DNA of 5,649 bases, from assembly GCA_905371725.1 (NCBI GenBank), contig CAJPML010000086.1, forward strand, positions 1 to 5,649, in the 5' to 3' direction. A program made the translations under genes and the position numbers. This DNA is from Leptotrichia sp. oral taxon 215. GTDB taxonomy: Bacteria; Fusobacteriota; Fusobacteriia; Fusobacteriales; Leptotrichiaceae. Shown here one piece after another: positions 1-5,649 of the stretch; the stretch's first letter is position 1; each line of letters opens with the position of its first letter. Under the pieces are notes generated by a model that was given only the letters and a program-made list of their open reading frames with translations, did not search any database and was not told the DNA's origin.

Positions 1-885
1 TTTTATGATATGGTTGAAAAGGCAAGAGAATATATAAAAGACGGAGATATTTTTCAGGTTGTATTAAGTGAACAGCTTTGCCTCGAATCAAATATGGATT
101 CTCTTGAATTCTATAGAAAACTGGCAGAAGCTAATCCTTCTCCATATATGTATCATTTTCCTACAAAATATGGAGATGTGGTAGGATCAAGTCCTGAAAT
201 ACTGGCTGAAATTCTTTCCAATAATATTTACATTGCTCCTATTGCAGGAACAAGACCTCGTGGAAAGGATGCAAATGAAGATTCTCTTCTTGCACAGGAT
301 TTACTGAATGATCCTAAGGAATGTGCAGAACATAGAATGTTAGTAGACCTGGCTAGAAATGACATAGGAAAATTTGCCGAAAAAGGTTCAGTCATTGTAA
401 AAAATATGATGCATGTAAAACACTACCAGCATGTAATGCACATCGTTTCAGAAGTATTTGGCCAGAAAAGAAATGATGTTTCACTTTTTAATATTATTTC
501 TTCAGTTTTTCCTGCCGGTACATTAAGTGGTGCACCTAAAATAAGAGCAATGGAAATAATTGGTGAACTTGAAGAATATAAAAGAAACATTTATGGTGGA
601 GGAATAGGATTTTTACATTTTAACGGAAATATGCAGCTTGCAATAGTTATAAGAAGTGCTTTCTTTACGAATAAAAATCATTTGTCAGAGAATTTCTCAA
701 AAGAAGAACTTCCTGAAGAAAATTCAGATTTTTTCAGAAAAAATGAAGTATCTAATGTATTTATTCAGGCAGGTGCAGGAATTGTATATGATTCTATAAA
801 AGAAAAAGAATATGAAGAGATAACTCATAAAAGAGCATCTGTTTTAAATATATTTAAAAATAACTGTAAGGAAAGGGAGGAGTAA
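1..885 (+). CDS. trpE: Anthranilate synthase component I, C-terminal part (5' end outside window)
   Basis: This gene encodes the chorismate-binding subunit of anthranilate synthase, which converts chorismate plus ammonia (supplied by TrpG) to anthranilate and pyruvate in the cytoplasm. The frame is open from base 1, giving 294 visible residues. The family is usually 450-500 long, so roughly the first 200 residues, including the region that binds feedback-inhibiting tryptophan, lie upstream. The ATG at 10 is internal, because the chorismate-binding domain is already under way there. Counting from the first codon, visible signatures are GSSPE (62-66), PIAGTRPRG (80-88), EHRMLVDLARND (110-121), PAGTLSGAPK (171-180), YGGGIGF (198-204), QAGAGIVYDS (256-265) and EYEE (270-273). 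These mark a TrpE rather than an isochorismate synthase; PabB is less likely given the operon. A charged insertion of about 25 residues (about 224-250) precedes QAGAGIV. The stop is 2 nt before trpGD, suggesting translational coupling. Confidence 0.96.
   Translation, partial: FYDMVEKAREYIKDGDIFQVVLSEQLCLESNMDSLEFYRKLAEANPSPYMYHFPTKYGDVVGSSPEILAEILSNNIYIAPIAGTRPRGKDANEDSLLAQDLLNDPKECAEHRMLVDLARNDIGKFAEKGSVIVKNMMHVKHYQHVMHIVSEVFGQKRNDVSLFNIISSVFPAGTLSGAPKIRAMEIIGELEEYKRNIYGGGIGFLHFNGNMQLAIVIRSAFFTNKNHLSENFSKEELPEENSDFFRKNEVSNVFIQAGAGIVYDSIKEKEYEEITHKRASVLNIFKNNCKEREE
874..882 (+). promoter_or_regulatory. Strong Shine-Dalgarno site of trpGD, inside the end of trpE
   Basis: The sequence AGGGAGGAG lies 5 nt before the ATG at 888 and overlaps the last codons of trpE. 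It contains GGAGG, a full match to the usual anti-Shine-Dalgarno core. It is the strongest site in the window. It fixes the trpGD start and, with the 2-nt intergenic spacing, favours equimolar, coupled synthesis of the two anthranilate synthase subunits (inference). Confidence 0.85.
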
Positions 886-887
886 AA

Positions 888-2531
888 ATGATATTACTGA
901 TTGATAACTATGATTCTTTTGTATTTAATGTAGAACAATATTTGAGGGAGCTTACAAATGAAGAAGTAAAGACTGTGAGAAATGACGCAATTACACTTGA
1001 GAAAATTAAAATACTAAACCCTAGCAGGATTGTTCTCTCTCCCGGGCCTAAACATCCTAAGGACAGTGGTATATGTCTTGAAATTCTTAAAAACATTGAG
1101 AATACTCCTATCCTTGGAATATGTCTTGGTCATCAGGCTTTCGGTCTTGTTTTTGGTGGAAAGATTGAAAAACTTGAAATACCTTTACATGGAAAGACCT
1201 CAGAAATTACAGTAACTGGTAAAAATTCTATTTTATTTAAGGACATGCCTGAAAAATTTAATGTAATGCGTTATCATTCCCTATACGTAAGCGAAGAAAA
1301 CCTTCCTGAAGACCTTACAGTAACAGCAAAATCCGATGACGGGATTATAATGGCTCTGGAACATAAAACAAAAGATATTTATGGTATCCAGTTTCATCCT
1401 GAATCATTTTTTACAGAATATGGTAAAAATATTATAAAGAACTTTATTTCAAATACAAAAAAAGAAACTCTACAGAGCAACGATAAAAATACCGGAGAAT
1501 CAGAAAGAAAAAAAGCAGATGAAGTTTTTAAAAAATATCTGAAAAAATTGCAGGATGATCTTCCTTTAGCTGACAATGATTTTAAGGAAATATGTGAAGT
1601 CATAAATTCTAAAAATTATGATATTGTCCAGCTGGGGGCACTGCTTGTACTTATTTCTGAAAAAAGCCTCTATCCTGAATCTCTTACAGCTTTTGTAAAA
1701 AATATTCTTGAATATAGTGTTACTTTTTCAGATGACACCCCTATGATTGATTTGTGCGGAACAGGAGGAGACGGCCTAAAAACAATAAACATTTCTACTA
1801 CTGTTGCCTTTATTGTTGCTGCCATGGGAGTAAAAGTAGCAAAACATGGAAATAAATCTGTAACAAGTAAAAGCGGAAGCAGCGATGTAATTGATAAACT
1901 GGGATTAACTATGGAAAAATCACTTATTACCCAGCTGAATAAACTTGAAAACACCAATCTTGCATTTTTCCATGCACCGTTTTTTCATAAGCTTGTAGGT
2001 GAAGTGAGGGAAGTAAGACAGAGACTTGGAATAAGGACTGTATTTAATGTACTGGGGCCTCTTCTTCATCCAAACAGAAAACTGAAATATCAGCTTGTAG
2101 GACTTTACCATGAACCCGTTCATAGACTTTATGCTGAAACATTACAGCTTCTTGGAAGGGAGCATGCACTTGTTGTAAGGGGAAATGACGGGCTTGATGA
2201 AATTTCCATCTGTGATGAGACAAAAATTGTAGAAGTAAAAGGCGACAAAATACTTGAATATACTATTTCTCCTGAAACATTTGGATTTAGAAGGGCTTTT
2301 CATGCCGACATTGAAGGTGGAACTCCTGAAGAAAATGCAGAAATTCTTGTAAGAACCCTTAAAGGAGAAGAAAATTCACCTAAATCAGATATTGTAATAT
2401 TAAATGCAATGTTTGCCCTCTATGCTGCAGATTTTGTTAAACATCCTGCAGAAGCTAAACCTTTAATACTTGAAGCTATAAATAGTGGAAAAGTCTATGA
2501 TTTTTATAAAAACTATATTGAAAAACAGTAA
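888..2531 (+). CDS. trpGD: Bifunctional TrpGD: anthranilate synthase glutaminase / anthranilate phosphoribosyltransferase
   Basis: This 547-residue fusion carries two consecutive pathway activities. The N-terminal class I glutamine amidotransferase (about 1-188) starts LLIDNYDSF and has SPGP (51-54), the nucleophile Cys79 in GICLGHQ, and His170/Glu172 in FHPES. It releases ammonia from glutamine for TrpE. Lys55 stands where SPGPG usually has glycine. A Lys/Glu/Asn-rich linker (about 188-212) leads to the TrpD domain (about 213-547), which transfers phosphoribose from PRPP to anthranilate. There the PRPP-binding CGTGGDG (290-296), the KHGNKSVTSKSGSSD block, RQRLGIRTVFNVLGPL and GNDGLDEIS are all recognisable. 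The same fusion is known in E. coli and Campylobacter, while most low-GC Gram-positive bacteria keep the two genes separate. No stop or frame change occurs at the junction, so the fusion is real in this sequence. PabA is unlikely given the attached TrpD and the neighbours. Confidence 0.97.
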   Translation: MILLIDNYDSFVFNVEQYLRELTNEEVKTVRNDAITLEKIKILNPSRIVLSPGPKHPKDSGICLEILKNIENTPILGICLGHQAFGLVFGGKIEKLEIPLHGKTSEITVTGKNSILFKDMPEKFNVMRYHSLYVSEENLPEDLTVTAKSDDGIIMALEHKTKDIYGIQFHPESFFTEYGKNIIKNFISNTKKETLQSNDKNTGESERKKADEVFKKYLKKLQDDLPLADNDFKEICEVINSKNYDIVQLGALLVLISEKSLYPESLTAFVKNILEYSVTFSDDTPMIDLCGTGGDGLKTINISTTVAFIVAAMGVKVAKHGNKSVTSKSGSSDVIDKLGLTMEKSLITQLNKLENTNLAFFHAPFFHKLVGEVREVRQRLGIRTVFNVLGPLLHPNRKLKYQLVGLYHEPVHRLYAETLQLLGREHALVVRGNDGLDEISICDETKIVEVKGDKILEYTISPETFGFRRAFHADIEGGTPEENAEILVRTLKGEENSPKSDIVILNAMFALYAADFVKHPAEAKPLILEAINSGKVYDFYKNYIEKQ

Positions 2532-2566
2532 GGTAAATAAATTAGGAATTTTATAACTAAAAAAGC

Positions 2567-2570
2567 GAGG
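2567..2570 (+). promoter_or_regulatory. Ribosome binding site of trpC
   Basis: GAGG lies 5 nt before the ATG at 2576. An in-frame TAA at 2558-2560 blocks any longer version, and no other in-frame start lies between it and 2576, so this site and ATG define the start of trpC. Confidence 0.75.
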
Positions 2571-2575
2571 TAACA

Positions 2576-3304
2576 ATGGGTATATTATCTGAAATAAAGG
2601 AAAAACGTGAAATACAGCTGGAAAAGGAAAAAAAGGTATATAAAAGACCATCTTTCAGAGATGCCTTAAAGCAGGAAGGCTTAAAAATAATAGGTGAAAT
2701 CAAGAGGGCTTCACCTTCCAAAGGAAAAATAGCCGATAACAGCTTTAATCTTTCAAATCAGGCTAAACACTATGTTGAAAATGAAGTCGCAGCCTTTTCA
2801 ATTCTTACGGAAGAGGAATATTTCAAAGGGGATAACGAATTTATAAAGACTGTTTCTGAAAACTTCCCTCATATTCCAATATTGCGAAAGGACTTTATTT
2901 ACACTCCTTTTCAGGTGGCTCATGCTAAATTTCTTGGAGCTTCCGCAATACTTCTTATAGTGAGAATGTTAAATGATGAGGAACTGCATACACTGCACCG
3001 TCTGGCTCACGAAATTGAACTTGACGTATTGGTGGAAATCCACGATAAAAGCGAACTTGAAAGGGCTTTAAAAATACCGGATTTACAAATACTGGGAATA
3101 AATAACCGTAATCTTAATACCTTCAATACAGACATAAAAACAACAGGGGAACTTATAAAATTTATTCCTGAAGAAATTCTTAAAAATATTGTTCTTGTCA
3201 GCGAAAGCGGATTTTTATCTAAGGATGACTTGAAATATGCCGAAAATCTTAATGTTGATGCCCTTCTTATTGGAGAAGCTCTTATGAAAGGACTGCTATT
3301 TTAA
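2576..3304 (+). CDS. trpC: Indole-3-glycerol phosphate synthase
   Basis: TrpC is a cytoplasmic TIM-barrel enzyme. It closes the indole ring by decarboxylating and dehydrating carboxyphenylaminodeoxyribulose phosphate (CdRP) to indole-3-glycerol phosphate. Signatures appear in barrel order: IGEIKRASPSKG (39-50, with Glu41 and Lys43), LRKDFI (103-108, Lys105), VEIHDKSE (153-160, Glu154), GINNRNL (174-180, Asn176) and VSESGF (208-213, Glu210, Ser211). By family comparison these are the catalytic lysines and glutamates and the phosphate-binding loop, and all are present. The length of 242 is a little under the usual 250-260, mainly because the N-terminal arm before the IGEIKR strand is short. The start is nevertheless constrained by an upstream in-frame stop. 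It is a stand-alone gene, not fused to trpF as in E. coli. It follows trpGD after 44 nt with no terminator-like hairpin, so it is probably cotranscribed. Confidence 0.97.
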   Translation: MGILSEIKEKREIQLEKEKKVYKRPSFRDALKQEGLKIIGEIKRASPSKGKIADNSFNLSNQAKHYVENEVAAFSILTEEEYFKGDNEFIKTVSENFPHIPILRKDFIYTPFQVAHAKFLGASAILLIVRMLNDEELHTLHRLAHEIELDVLVEIHDKSELERALKIPDLQILGINNRNLNTFNTDIKTTGELIKFIPEEILKNIVLVSESGFLSKDDLKYAENLNVDALLIGEALMKGLLF

Positions 3305-3307
3305 AAC

Positions 3308-3315
3308 AGGAAAGG
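3308..3315 (+). promoter_or_regulatory. Ribosome binding site of trpF
   Basis: AGGAAAGG sits 6 nt before the ATG at 3322, in the 17-nt gap after the trpC stop. It supports that start even though the conserved KICG motif begins only at residue 10, later than in many TrpF proteins. Confidence 0.7.
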
Positions 3316-3321
3316 AAAAAT

Positions 3322-3987
3322 ATGAATAATAATAGATTTACCAGACTGAAAATATGTGGTATAAGAAGTATTGAGGAAATTGAGGAATTAAAAGATTTAT
3401 CAATTGATTACTTTGGATGTATCTTTGTTTCAAAAAGTCCGAGATTTGTTTCTAATGAACTTGCAAAAAAAATTACTGAAATTGTACATTCAGTAGAAAA
3501 AAAGACAGTTGGAGTTTTTCTCGATGAAAAGATTGAAAATATTGTCGATATAATTAAAAAGACTGACATTGATACTGTTCAGCTGCATGGGGGCGAAACT
3601 CCCGAATACTGTGAAGAACTCTATTTAGAACTTGAAGAATATGAAAAGAAATATAGTAAAAAAATAAAAATATGGAAAGCCTTCAGCATAAAGGACAGCC
3701 TGCCTGAAATAAAAGAATACAGTAAATATATCGAATTTCCATTATTTGATGCAAAGGGAGTAAATGCAGGTGGAAATGGAATTATATTTGACTGGAGTAT
3801 CTTAAGCAGTATGGAAAAATGTTCTTTTATACTCGCAGGAGGGCTTGAAAAGGAAAATATAGCCGAAGCCCTTTCATACAGTCCTGCCATACTTGATGTA
3901 AACAGCAAAGTTGAAATAAATAACCGTAAAAATAGAAAACTGATTGAAGAAGTAATATCTGAAATCAAAAATAAGAATTTACAGTAA
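3322..3987 (+). CDS. trpF: Phosphoribosylanthranilate isomerase
   Basis: TrpF is a small TIM-barrel enzyme that performs the Amadori rearrangement of N-(5-phosphoribosyl)anthranilate to CdRP, the substrate of TrpC. The general-base cysteine is Cys12 in KICGIR, and the general-acid aspartate is Asp143 in LFDAKG. SPR (39-41), VQLHG (86-90), GGNG followed by FDW (150-158), LAGGL, and an ILDVNSKVE strand and loop near 190-198 complete the pattern. It has 221 residues against a usual 195-210. The excess is mostly a charged stretch of about 14 residues (101-114) after VQLHGGETPEYCEEL, plus a few extra N-terminal residues. The C-terminal phosphate loop reads NSKVE instead of the common SSGVE, and the usual following Pro-Gly is replaced by Asn-Asn. 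These changes resemble the Campylobacter type as I recall it rather than decay. The gene stands alone between trpC and trpB. Confidence 0.95.
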   Translation: MNNNRFTRLKICGIRSIEEIEELKDLSIDYFGCIFVSKSPRFVSNELAKKITEIVHSVEKKTVGVFLDEKIENIVDIIKKTDIDTVQLHGGETPEYCEELYLELEEYEKKYSKKIKIWKAFSIKDSLPEIKEYSKYIEFPLFDAKGVNAGGNGIIFDWSILSSMEKCSFILAGGLEKENIAEALSYSPAILDVNSKVEINNRKNRKLIEEVISEIKNKNLQ

Positions 3988-4016
3988 AATCTATCTATTG
4001 AATTTAATTATATGAA

Positions 4017-4023
4017 AGAAAGG
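4017..4023 (+). promoter_or_regulatory. Ribosome binding site of trpB
   Basis: AGAAAGG lies 8 nt before the ATG at 4032. The 44-nt gap between trpF and trpB otherwise holds only AT-rich sequence with no stem-loop that I can see. Confidence 0.65.
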
Positions 4024-4031
4024 AAAACGAG

Positions 4032-5249
4032 ATGGAAAATAAGCCTAAAAATAATAATTTTAATGAAAAAGCCTATTTTGGTAAATTTGGAGGACAGTAT
4101 GTTCCTGAAACTGCAATGTTTGCTCTGATCGAGCTGGAAAAGGAATATGAAAAAGTCAAAAATGATAAGAATTTTCAAGAAGAACTCCAGTATCTCCTAA
4201 AAAACTATGTAGGGCGTGAAACACCATTATTTTATGCAAAAAATCTAAGTAATCACTATGGGCATGACATTTACCTGAAAAGAGAGGACTTAAACCATAC
4301 AGGAGCTCATAAGATAAATAATGCTCTCGGACAGGTACTGCTTGCTAAAAGAATGGGAAAGAAAAAAGTCATAGCCGAGACAGGTGCAGGACAGCACGGA
4401 GTTGCTACTGCCACTGCTGCGGCACTTCTAGGACTTGAATGTGAAGTATATATGGGAGCTGTTGACATTGAAAGACAGAAACTTAATGTCTTCCGTATGG
4501 AGCTCCTTGGAGCAAAGGTTGTTTCTGTAGAAGATGGACTAAAAACTCTTAAGGAAGCCACAACTGCAGCTATACAATCGTGGGTTGCAGAGATAGAAAA
4601 TGTCTTTTATGTCATAGGCTCTGCCGTAGGCCCTCATCCTTATCCTTCAATGGTAAAGGATTTCCAGTCAGTTATTGGAACTGAAGCAAGAATACAGATA
4701 GAAAATCTTGGAAAACATGCCGACCATGTCATTGCCTGTGTAGGTGGCGGAAGTAATGCCATAGGGATATTCTCAGGATTTCTTAATGATAAAACTACAA
4801 AGCTTTACGGAGTTGAAGCTGGTGGGCACGGTATTACCACAGATATGCATGCCGCTACATTGACTTTAGGTAAAAAAGGGATTATCCATGGAATGAAGAC
4901 ATATGTACTTCAAAATAAGTACGGGCAGATAAGTCCTGTTCACTCTATTTCAGCAGGACTTGATTATCCTGGAGTAGGTCCTGAACATGCTCATCTGTTT
5001 GAAACTGGAAGGGTATCCTATGCGGCAATAACTGATAATGAAGCAATGGATGCACTTATTCTTACCACAAGAAAAGAAGGGATTATTCCTGCAATTGAAA
5101 GTGCCCATGCACTTGCATACCTTGAAAAATTATGTCCTACTCTGTCAAAAGACAGAAGAGAAACTATAATCGTAAATGTTTCCGGTAGGGGAGACAAGGA
5201 TATGCACACTGTATTTTCCATATTGAAGGGAGAAAATGTAAATGAATAG
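4032..5249 (+). CDS. trpB: Tryptophan synthase beta chain
   Basis: TrpB is the pyridoxal-phosphate subunit of tryptophan synthase. It condenses indole, channelled from TrpA, with serine to give tryptophan. The 405-residue length is normal for the TrpB1 class. Visible signatures are [12 protein letters not shown] (15-26); [15 protein letters not shown] (83-97), with Lys94 forming the PLP Schiff base; AETGAGQHG (115-123), with the catalytic Glu116; the PLP phosphate loop GGGSNA (238-243); [30 protein letters not shown]; and SGRGDKDM (384-391), whose serine faces the PLP ring nitrogen. The fit is far better to TrpB1 than to the TrpB2 paralogue. The [15 protein letters not shown] segment followed by [10 protein letters not shown] looks close to Campylobacter TrpB from memory. 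The gene contains a single tryptophan, Trp184, a position usually conserved in the family. Its 3' end overlaps trpA by 8 nt, the usual arrangement for making the two subunits in equal amounts. Confidence 0.98.
   Translation: MENKPKNNNFNEKAYFGKFGGQYVPETAMFALIELEKEYEKVKNDKNFQEELQYLLKNYVGRETPLFYAKNLSNHYGHDIYLKREDLNHTGAHKINNALGQVLLAKRMGKKKVIAETGAGQHGVATATAAALLGLECEVYMGAVDIERQKLNVFRMELLGAKVVSVEDGLKTLKEATTAAIQSWVAEIENVFYVIGSAVGPHPYPSMVKDFQSVIGTEARIQIENLGKHADHVIACVGGGSNAIGIFSGFLNDKTTKLYGVEAGGHGITTDMHAATLTLGKKGIIHGMKTYVLQNKYGQISPVHSISAGLDYPGVGPEHAHLFETGRVSYAAITDNEAMDALILTTRKEGIIPAIESAHALAYLEKLCPTLSKDRRETIIVNVSGRGDKDMHTVFSILKGENVNE
5228..5232 (+). promoter_or_regulatory. Ribosome binding site of trpA, inside trpB
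   Basis: GGGAG lies 9 nt before the ATG at 5242 and within the last codons of trpB. An ATG at 5236 is in the same frame but is followed at once by TAA (5239-5241). The 5242 ATG is therefore the only usable start for trpA here. Confidence 0.7.
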
Positions 5250-5649
5250 AAATATTTCTAATATATTTAATGAAAAGGAAAAAGTTAATATAGGATATAT
5301 TGTGGCAGGTTATCCAAGCACTGATTTTACTAGGGAATTTTTACTTAATCTAGACAGAACTTCAATAGATATTCTGGAAATAGGAATTCCCTATTCAGAT
5401 CCGCTGGCTGATGGAAAACTTATTTCAAATGCTTCATTTATAGCCTCGGAAGCAGGAATTACTACTGATACTGTGTTTGAACTTTTGACTTCAGTAAAGG
5501 ATAAAATTACAAAACCTCTAGTTTTTCTAGTTTACTATAACCTCGTTTTTGCCTATGGAGTCGATAATTTTATTGAAAACTGTGTAAAATCAGGTATCAA
5601 GGGAATTATTATTCCTGATCTTCCTTATGAGGAAGCACATGAAATTTCA
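5242..5649 (+). CDS. trpA: Tryptophan synthase alpha chain, N-terminal half (3' end outside window)
   Basis: TrpA cleaves indole-3-glycerol phosphate to indole and glyceraldehyde 3-phosphate and passes indole through a tunnel to TrpB. The frame is open from ATG 5242 to the last base, giving 136 residues, about half of the usual 250-270. The protein starts [20 protein letters not shown], the first barrel strand. The catalytic Glu46 lies in [10 protein letters not shown] and the substrate-binding Asp57 in LADG, matching Glu49 and Asp60 of the Salmonella enzyme. Further on come YYN (98-100) and the barrel loop PDLPYEE near 129-135. Residues after LADG read KLIS where most TrpA proteins have P-x-I-Q, and YYN is followed by LVF rather than the common P-I/V-F. 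Both deviations resemble the Campylobacter type from memory. The start overlaps the trpB stop by 8 nt, so translation is probably coupled. The second half, including the phosphate-binding loops, cannot be assessed. Confidence 0.95.
   Translation, partial: MNRNISNIFNEKEKVNIGYIVAGYPSTDFTREFLLNLDRTSIDILEIGIPYSDPLADGKLISNASFIASEAGITTDTVFELLTSVKDKITKPLVFLVYYNLVFAYGVDNFIENCVKSGIKGIIIPDLPYEEAHEIS

Noticed and set aside
10..12. ATG at 10 as the start of trpE
   Set aside because: The reading frame is open to base 1 and the sequence from there is already within the chorismate-binding domain, so the gene begins upstream of the window.
1041..1046. CCCGGG palindrome, a small GC-rich patch in AT-rich DNA
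   Set aside because: It encodes the conserved Ser-Pro-Gly-Pro loop of the amidotransferase; Pro and Gly codons explain the local GC.
1457..1514. Two in-frame A-AAA-AAA heptamers in the TrpG-TrpD linker (1457-1463 and 1508-1514); a -1 slip at either reaches a stop within eight codons (1484 and 1520), which would release free TrpG.
   Set aside because: Similar slippery A runs occur elsewhere in the window (near 2629 in trpC and in trpF around 3464-3503), AT-rich off-frames are full of stops, and I see no clear stimulatory stem-loop. Likely background composition; only comparative conservation or proteomics could revive it.
1670..1957. Open reading frame of 95 codons on the minus strand within the TrpD domain of trpGD
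   Set aside because: Shadow of the conserved TrpD coding sequence; no family resemblance or independent support.
2532..2575. Possible internal promoter or terminator between trpGD and trpC (TATAAC at 2552)
   Set aside because: No -35-like element at 16-19 nt spacing and no GC stem followed by a T run; the gap looks like plain AT-rich spacer.
3621..3968. Open reading frame of 115 codons on the minus strand within trpF
   Set aside because: It lies wholly antisense to a well-supported gene, its protein is low-complexity Ser/Phe/Leu, typical of the complement of Lys/Glu-rich AT-rich coding DNA, and it has no recognisable domain.
3988..4031. Possible internal promoter before trpB (TTGAAT at 3998 and a TATATG nearby)
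   Set aside because: The two elements are only a few bases apart, so they cannot act as a -35/-10 pair; no hairpin is visible.
1..5649. CRISPR arrays, tRNA or rRNA genes, insertion sequences, phage or defence genes
   Set aside because: None seen: almost every base is accounted for by the six trp reading frames, with no spaced direct repeats or terminal inverted repeats.

Overview
The window is a single-strand, gap-free stretch of a tryptophan biosynthesis operon, all on the + strand, in the order trpE (3' part) - trpGD (fused) - trpC - trpF - trpB - trpA (5' part). Together these genes encode every step from chorismate to tryptophan. The DNA is AT-rich (about one third G+C by eye), favours AGA, ATA and A/T-ending codons, and has clear purine-rich Shine-Dalgarno sites before each gene. 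This fits an AT-rich bacterium such as a member of the Fusobacteriota (Leptotrichia-like), a Campylobacterota species or a low-GC Firmicute. The window alone does not settle which.

Layout: nt 1-885 hold the chorismate-binding half of anthranilate synthase component I, whose start lies upstream. Nt 888-2531 encode one polypeptide with the glutamine amidotransferase (TrpG) and anthranilate phosphoribosyltransferase (TrpD) joined by a charged linker. After a 44-nt gap comes trpC (2576-3304), after 17 nt trpF (3322-3987), after 44 nt trpB (4032-5249), and then trpA, which overlaps the end of trpB by 8 nt and runs off the window at 5649. No gene-free stretch exceeds 44 nt, and I see no internal terminator or convincing internal promoter. 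The leader, promoter and any attenuator or T-box would lie upstream of the window.

The enzymes act in sequence. TrpE with the TrpG domain makes anthranilate, the TrpD domain adds phosphoribose, TrpF isomerises, TrpC closes the indole ring, and the TrpA/TrpB complex makes tryptophan. All catalytic signatures I looked for are intact, so the pathway segment looks functional.

This is a conventional metabolic operon, and I do not see an undescribed system. Points worth a second look are: an apparent Campylobacter-like character of TrpF, TrpB and TrpA together with the TrpGD fusion, which may point to horizontal transfer; near-absence of tryptophan in the encoded enzymes (3 Trp in about 1,845 residues); a charged insertion in TrpE; and lineage-specific substitutions in TrpA.
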